Shown: piece after piece, positions 4,449-7,767 of the stretch
How the letters are laid out: every line of letters begins with the position of its first letter
Position numbering within the stretch: the first letter of the stretch is position 1
NCBI GenBank assembly: GCA_002293625.1
Contig: DBDP01000102.1
Span: 1-7,767 of the forward strand
Origin: Clostridiales bacterium UBA929
GTDB lineage: Bacteria > Bacillota > Clostridia > Oscillospirales > UBA929
Direction: 5' to 3'
DNA: 7,767 bases
Notes under the pieces: generated by a model
Database searches by the model: none
The model's input: the letters and a program-made list of their open reading frames with translations, nothing else
Told to the model about the DNA's origin: nothing
Translations under genes and position numbers: made by a program

Positions 4449-5156
4449 ATCAAGCGCATCCTTGTTGTAGACGACGACATGCATATCGGCAACATGCTGG
4501 AGGAACTCCTGCAAAAAGAAGGGTACGGCGTACTCCGCGCCTATTCGGGTACGGAAGCGCTCCTTGTTTTGGAGAGCGGCAAGCCCGATTTGGTTCTGCT
4601 GGATCTGATGCTGCCGGGGTTGAACGGCGAGGACGTACTCCCGCGTATCGCGAATACGCCCGTGATCGTCGTCAGCGCGAAAGCGGACACAGACGGCAAG
4701 GTGGGTTTGTTGCTCGGCGGCGCTGTGGACTATATCACTAAACCGTTTGACACAAAAGAACTGCTAGCGAGAATATCCGTCGCTCTCCGGCACGCCAAGG
4801 CGCCGGAGAGCGAGCTTTGCTATAAAAACATTACGCTGCGCGCCGATACGCGCGAAGCCGCCGTGGACGGCGCGGCGGTTCGGCTGACGAGGACGGAATA
4901 CGCCATTCTGAAACTGTTGATGAGCAATCCCCGGCAGGTCGTCACCAAATCCGTCCTGCTCGACCGCATCAGTGAGGACACGCCGGACTGTACCGAGTCG
5001 TCGCTAAAAATCCACGTGAGCAACCTCCGCAAAAAGCTGCGGGAAGCCGGAGCCGGAGATTGCGTGGAGGCGGTTTGGGGCATTGGGTATAAGATGGGGG
5101 TAGGGGACGATGGCAATCGTCCCACCTGTAGGGTGCGCCGACCCGGCGCACCGTGA
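4449..5156 (+). CDS. OmpR-family response regulator, apparent ATC start and repeat-derived C-terminal tail
   Basis: Two-component regulator with an N-terminal receiver and a C-terminal winged helix. Counting from ATC at 4449: acidic pocket Asp8/Asp9, phospho-acceptor Asp52 (LLDLMLPG), switch Ser76 (VVSAK) and Lys98 (TKPF). The DNA-binding domain has RLTRTEYAILKLL, the recognition-helix region SSLKIHVSNLRKKL and the ending WGIGYKM. The first canonical start, ATG 4479, would delete beta strand 1 and the acidic pocket (IKRILVVDDD), yet the stop at 4440-4442 leaves no ATG, GTG or TTG between. AAAGGGG (4433-4439) is spaced 9 bases from ATC 4449, which stands where an ATG would give the usual MKRILVVDDD. 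The normal end is followed by about 17 extra residues encoded by the palindromic repeats. It probably regulates the downstream ABC genes. Confidence 0.88.
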   Translation: MKRILVVDDDMHIGNMLEELLQKEGYGVLRAYSGTEALLVLESGKPDLVLLDLMLPGLNGEDVLPRIANTPVIVVSAKADTDGKVGLLLGGAVDYITKPFDTKELLARISVALRHAKAPESELCYKNITLRADTREAAVDGAAVRLTRTEYAILKLLMSNPRQVVTKSVLLDRISEDTPDCTESSLKIHVSNLRKKLREAGAGDCVEAVWGIGYKMGVGDDGNRPTCRVRRPGAP

Positions 5157-5290
5157 AACATCCCCGGCGGCTTCGCCGCCACCCCCTTCCGATGGAAGGG
5201 GGCTACGAGAATTTGCCTCGTAGGGACGGTCGACTCGACCGTCCGCAATTCTGCTGTTTATTACGGCGCGCCGAGGGCGTCGCGCCCTAC
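5100..5290 (+). repeat. Cluster A of GTAGGG...CCC palindromic repeats and other hairpins
   Basis: A dense run of short inverted repeats with a shared GTAGGG entry and variable self-complementary arms. Unit 1 (5100-5123) has GGGACGAT/ATCGTCCC. Unit 2 (5128-5152) has GGTGCGCCG/CGGCGCACC. Unit 3 (5220-5244) has GGACGGTCG/CGACCGTCC. Unit 4 is in reverse orientation (5290 back to 5265), with GGCGCG/CGCGCC and an inner GGGCG/CGCCC. A 7-bp CTACGAG/CTCGTAG hairpin (5203-5209 with 5217-5223) leads into unit 3. Arms differ in sequence from unit to unit but keep pairing, so the fold, not the sequence, appears conserved. Units 1 and 2 are translated as the tail of the response regulator. The open frame 5153-5404 is a by-product of these repeats. 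Confidence 0.8.
5166..5202 (+). repeat. Twin hairpin within cluster A
   Basis: Two hairpins of a different type lie side by side: GGCGGC/GCCGCC with a TTC loop (5166-5180), and CCCCCTTCC/GGAAGGGGG, 9 bp with a GAT loop (5182-5202). No T tract follows, so intrinsic termination is unlikely; an mRNA-stability or processing role is possible. The pair may be a separate dispersed repeat inserted among the GTAGGG units. Confidence 0.7.
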
Positions 5291-5338
5291 GGTATGTATG
5301 ACACAAGGACAATGTATAATCTATTGCAATCTGAACAT

Positions 5339-5386
5339 TTTCTAAACAATTTCTTACCCGCTTTCTTAACGGTTGTCCGTTATAGT
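5339..5386 (+). promoter_or_regulatory. Candidate response-regulator binding site and promoter of the ABC genes
   Basis: Three direct repeats, TTTCTAAAC (5339-5347), TTTCTTACC (5350-5358) and TTTCTTAAC (5362-5370), start 11 and 12 bases apart, the helical-turn spacing used by OmpR/PhoB-type dimers. A TATAGT -10 box (5381-5386) follows with no good -35; the third repeat overlaps the place a -35 would occupy, typical of an activator-dependent promoter. Transcription would start near 5393, about 24 bases before the ATPase gene. The repeats are read directly; binding by the regulator encoded upstream is inference. Confidence 0.6.
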
Positions 5387-5416
5387 AACGGCATCAACCA
5401 ATAGGGGGGTAAAAAC

Positions 5417-6319
5417 ATGAACGATGTATTCACGGCAAATTCCCTAAGCAAGACCTACCGTCGCTTCAAGGCCTTAGACAGGCTTTCGATGCACATCCCG
5501 GACGGTGCCGTTTACGGGCTGGTTGGGAAAAACGGCGCGGGCAAAACCACGCTGATACGGCTGATTTGCGGTTTGCAGCATCCGACCTCCGGGGAGTTTA
5601 CGATCTTCGGGGAGACCGGCGGCATGAAAGCGCGGCGCAGGATCGGCTCCGTTGTGGAGACACCTTCGCTGTACACGGACATGACGGCGGAGGACAACCT
5701 GAAAATGCAGTGCCGCGTACTCGGTCTGCCGTCGTTTGAGGGCGTGCCGGAAATTCTCCGGCTTGTGGGGCTGGAGAACACGGGAAAAAAGAAAGCCCGC
5801 AACTTTTCGCTCGGCATGAAGCAGCGCCTCGGAATTGCCGTGGCGCTCGCCGGCGATCCGGATTTTTTGGTGCTGGACGAACCGGTCAACGGGCTTGACC
5901 CGCAGGGCATCATCGAGATTCGCGAGTTGATTTTGAAGCTGAACCGCGAGCGGCGGATAACCGTGCTGATTTCCAGCCACATCCTAGATGAACTCTCCAG
6001 ACTCGCGACGCATTACGGTTTTATCGACGGCGGGCGGATGGTGCGGGAGATCAGCGCGGAGGCGCTGGACGCGGCCTGCAGGAAGTGCGTAAGGCTTACC
6101 GTAACCGACGCCAAGGCGCTCGCGCGCGTGCTGGATAAAATGGGCGCGGAATACAAAATCCTCTCCGATACGGAAGCGGACGTATTCGCGCAGATAAACG
6201 TTTCGCAACTCACGCTGGCGCTGGCGGACGAGAGCTGCGAGGTCGTCTCGATACGCGAACACGGCGAGAGTTTGGAGAGCTACTACATGAGCATCGTGGG
6301 AGGTGGCGCAGATGCGTAA
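5417..6319 (+). CDS. ABC transporter ATP-binding protein (BcrA-like)
   Basis: A 300-residue nucleotide-binding subunit of an ABC-2 type exporter. Walker A GKNGAGKTT is at 37-45, the signature SLGMKQR at 131-137, Walker B FLVLDE at 150-155 with the D-loop NGLD, and the switch His at 188 (SSH). The Q-loop position carries Glu81 (VVETPSLY), which is usual in the bacitracin/lantibiotic-resistance BcrA/NatA-like group. The roughly 80-residue C-terminal extension is also typical there. AGGGGGG (5403-5409) lies 7 bases before the ATG. It overlaps the permease gene by 8 bases, so the two are co-translated. With the flanking regulator and kinase this points to export or sensing of an antimicrobial peptide or lipid, though no substrate can be named. 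Confidence 0.94.
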   Translation: MNDVFTANSLSKTYRRFKALDRLSMHIPDGAVYGLVGKNGAGKTTLIRLICGLQHPTSGEFTIFGETGGMKARRRIGSVVETPSLYTDMTAEDNLKMQCRVLGLPSFEGVPEILRLVGLENTGKKKARNFSLGMKQRLGIAVALAGDPDFLVLDEPVNGLDPQGIIEIRELILKLNRERRITVLISSHILDELSRLATHYGFIDGGRMVREISAEALDAACRKCVRLTVTDAKALARVLDKMGAEYKILSDTEADVFAQINVSQLTLALADESCEVVSIREHGESLESYYMSIVGGGADA

Positions 6320-7175
6320 GCTGCTTTCCGCGAATTTTGCGCGGCTTTTTCGAAATAAGCTGTTTTGGGTCTGTCTCGGGGGTATCCTCATCTACGCCGT
6401 ACTCTTCATGATTGACCAAGGCAGAACTGTGAAATATATAATGCCCGACGGAACGTTTGGCGAAAAACCGACAACGAACACATTGGATCGTGCTTTCTTC
6501 TTTTTCGCGATGATTATCGGTCTGTTCGGCGCGGTGTTCGCGAGTATGTATCTCAGCGTGGAGCATGGAACGATCCGTAACAAAATCTCCGTCGGCTGCA
6601 AGCGCTCTGATATCTATATCGCAAATTTCATTACTGTTTTTGCCGCGACCGTGATAGGGTTGGTTGCGTGGTGCATCGGCGCGCTGACGGGGTTTCTTGT
6701 TCTTGATCCGAAGATGGACGTACCCGTTCTGATGCAAAACTTGCTGGTATGCGTATTATTTATCGCGGCTTTTTCAGCGATCTTCACCCTAATTGGGACA
6801 CTCTGCGCAAACCGTGCGGCGGTGGTGGTGGTTTCGATTCTTATGTTTTTCGGGTTGCTGCTTGGCGGAAGCACTATTGAGAATGCGCTAATGGAGCAGG
6901 AAATGAGACCGAGCGGGATATCGTTTGTTACCAGCGAAGCAAATCAGGTATCCGTCGTCGATGGCGGAATGGAGCCAAACCCGAATTACCTCACCGGCAC
7001 GAAGCGAACAGTCTATGAGTGGATGCTCGATATTCTACCCACCGGGCAAAGCCTTCAAGTGGCAGCACATGGGGGTGTGAACAATCTTACTAGGGCGGCG
7101 TTGTCCTCGGTGGCGATTACCCTCTTGGTAACGGCGGCGGGGATTGTGTTCTTTAGGCGAAAGGATTTGAAGTAG
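6312..7175 (+). CDS. ABC-2 type transporter permease
   Basis: A 287-residue membrane partner of the ATPase. Hydrophobic spans lie at roughly 17-34, 61-83, 104-130, 137-162, 165-187 and 258-280, six helices as in BcrB-like permeases. The loop after the second helix has the EHGTIRNKI motif and GCKRSDIYIANF, typical of this family, where a coupling helix contacts the ATPase. A long extracytoplasmic segment lies before the last helix. The frame opens with GTG at 6303, but that codon is part of the Shine-Dalgarno GGAGGT (6299-6304); ATG 6312 is 7 bases after it and fits homology. The stop TAG is itself part of a GTAGGG repeat unit beginning at 7172. Confidence 0.92.
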   Translation: MRKLLSANFARLFRNKLFWVCLGGILIYAVLFMIDQGRTVKYIMPDGTFGEKPTTNTLDRAFFFFAMIIGLFGAVFASMYLSVEHGTIRNKISVGCKRSDIYIANFITVFAATVIGLVAWCIGALTGFLVLDPKMDVPVLMQNLLVCVLFIAAFSAIFTLIGTLCANRAAVVVVSILMFFGLLLGGSTIENALMEQEMRPSGISFVTSEANQVSVVDGGMEPNPNYLTGTKRTVYEWMLDILPTGQSLQVAAHGGVNNLTRAALSSVAITLLVTAAGIVFFRRKDLK

Positions 7176-7280
7176 GGGCGGGGTCATCCCGCCCGCGAAA
7201 TAACCGCATCCCGTAGGGGCGCGCATTGCGCGTCCGCGTGACAACCCCCATCCTCGGTAGGGGCGATTCGTGAATCGCCC
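7172..7280 (+). repeat. Cluster B of GTAGGG...CCC palindromic repeats
   Basis: Three units in the same orientation as units 1-3 of cluster A. Unit 5 (7172-7194) has GGGCGGG/CCCGCCC. Unit 6 (7213-7235) has GGGCGCGC/GCGCGTCC, paired with one G-U wobble. Unit 7 (7257-7280) has GGGCGATT/AATCGCCC. They fill nearly all of the gap between the permease and the kinase, and the first unit supplies the permease stop codon. Arms vary while pairing is kept, as in cluster A. No T tract follows, so read-through into the kinase is expected; RNA stabilisation or processing is a possible effect. Confidence 0.8.
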
Positions 7281-7314
7281 TTATGGAGATGGATACTGTC
7301 GGAGGAGGAAAATT

Positions 7315-7767
7315 ATGCTTTATGCTTTATGCGGCGTGCTGGCGGCGGCGGTGTTCGTTTTACTGATTAAGATATACCTCCTCCGCAAGGCGATGGACGA
7401 GATACGGGAAGGGTTGGACGAACGCCTGACGTGCGATACCAACACCTTGCTGTCCCTCTCCACCGGCGACCGCCGCGCAAAGCATTTGGCAGAGGAATTG
7501 AACAGACAGCTCCGTGAGCTGCGCAAACTGCGGCGGCAGTACCAGAGCGGGGACAGGGAACTGAAGGAAGCAATCACGAATATTTCGCACGATCTGCGTA
7601 CCCCCGTTACCGCGATATGCGGGTATCTGGACTTGCTGGAGCGGGAAGAGGCGTCCGAAGATGTGCGGCGGTATCTGTCGTTTATCAAGAACCGGGCGGA
7701 GGCGTTAAAACAGCTCACCGAGGAACTGTTTGGCTATTCCGTCTCCGTTTCGGAACCGGGGAGCGAG
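7315..7767 (+). CDS. Sensor histidine kinase, amino-terminal part (cut by window end)
   Basis: The first 151 codons of a two-component kinase. A single hydrophobic helix at about 4-23 anchors it, with almost no extracytoplasmic part before it, so it is not built to bind an external ligand alone. A short linker is followed by the dimerisation/phosphotransfer domain with NISHDLRTPVTAI, phospho-acceptor His92 (codon 7588-7590), and the second helix ending ELFGYS. The ATP-binding domain is expected beyond the window. GGAGGAGG (7301-7308) precedes the ATG. Kinases with minimal sensor regions next to BcrAB-like exporters are known to sense through the transporter itself; that mechanism here is inference. 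The cognate regulator is presumably the one at 4449-5156. Confidence 0.92.
   Translation, partial: MLYALCGVLAAAVFVLLIKIYLLRKAMDEIREGLDERLTCDTNTLLSLSTGDRRAKHLAEELNRQLRELRKLRRQYQSGDRELKEAITNISHDLRTPVTAICGYLDLLEREEASEDVRRYLSFIKNRAEALKQLTEELFGYSVSVSEPGSE

Noticed and set aside
4439..4741. Alternative GTG-started frame overlapping the response regulator start
   Set aside because: The GTG falls inside the Shine-Dalgarno, and the frame yields a Cys/Arg-rich protein without similarity, whereas the other frame encodes an unmistakable receiver domain.
5166..5202. Rho-independent terminator after the response regulator
   Set aside because: The two hairpins are strong but neither is followed by a T tract, so intrinsic termination is not supported.
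5100..5290. CRISPR array or integron attC sites
   Set aside because: Units have variable arms, irregular spacing and mixed orientation, without constant repeats and unique spacers; no cas, integrase or attC-type conserved core is present.
5153..5404. 83-codon open frame between the response regulator and the ABC ATPase
   Set aside because: It is built almost wholly from palindromic repeats and the promoter region, and its translation is the low-information product of hairpin arms.
5474..5982. Minus-strand open frames opposite the ABC ATPase
   Set aside because: They are shadows of the GC-rich coding sequence; the plus strand carries all ABC motifs and a proper ribosome binding site.

Overview
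The window looks like chromosomal DNA from an anaerobic Bacillota (Clostridia), most likely an Oscillospirales-type gut or environmental lineage. This is inferred from AAGGAGG-type ribosome binding sites, TTGACA/TATAAT promoters, a PlsY-type acyltransferase, an ECF vitamin transporter, a VanR/BcrAB-like regulator and ABC exporter set, and short GTAGGG...CCC palindromic repeats of a kind I recall as frequent in that group. No rRNA, tRNA, CRISPR array or insertion sequence was seen.

Layout. (1) 1-839: a clean sigma-A promoter and a short-chain dehydrogenase. (2) 833-1453, minus strand: a metal-dependent cyclase (kynurenine-formamidase-like) that converges on the dehydrogenase and overlaps it by 7 bases. 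(3) 1454-1817: a 364-base stretch with no conventional gene but the most intriguing content. Two convergent promoters fire towards each other. The two predicted RNAs begin with a related leader, and they overlap at a shared hairpin/terminator. The minus-strand RNA carries a Shine-Dalgarno followed by a 25-codon basic/hydrophobic reading frame. The architecture resembles 3'-overlapping type I toxin-antitoxin pairs. (4) 1818-2908: plsY and trmL, coupled by a 4-base ATGA overlap. (5) 3010-3648: an XRE-family regulator with a membrane domain, behind a repeat- and dyad-containing promoter region. (6) 3655-3807: a 17-codon fragment that looks like the amino terminus of type III pantothenate kinase (CoaX), then three back-to-back palindromes. 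(7) 3808-4434: an ECF S component, probably a pantothenate transporter (PanT-like), which agrees with the CoaX remnant beside it. (8) 4449-7767: an OmpR-family response regulator, an ABC ATPase, an ABC-2 permease and a histidine kinase cut by the window end. This is a two-component/ABC export module of the peptide-antibiotic resistance type.

How it works together. In the last module, the kinase and regulator probably control the ABC pair through three TTTCTWAMC direct repeats spaced 11-12 bases apart just upstream of a TATAGT -10 box before the ATPase gene. The regulator has two oddities. Its reading frame has no ATG/GTG/TTG that preserves the first beta strand, so the start implied by homology and by the Shine-Dalgarno is an ATC codon. 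Its carboxyl terminus runs into palindromic repeats that add about 17 residues. A second cluster of the same repeats begins on the stop codon of the permease.
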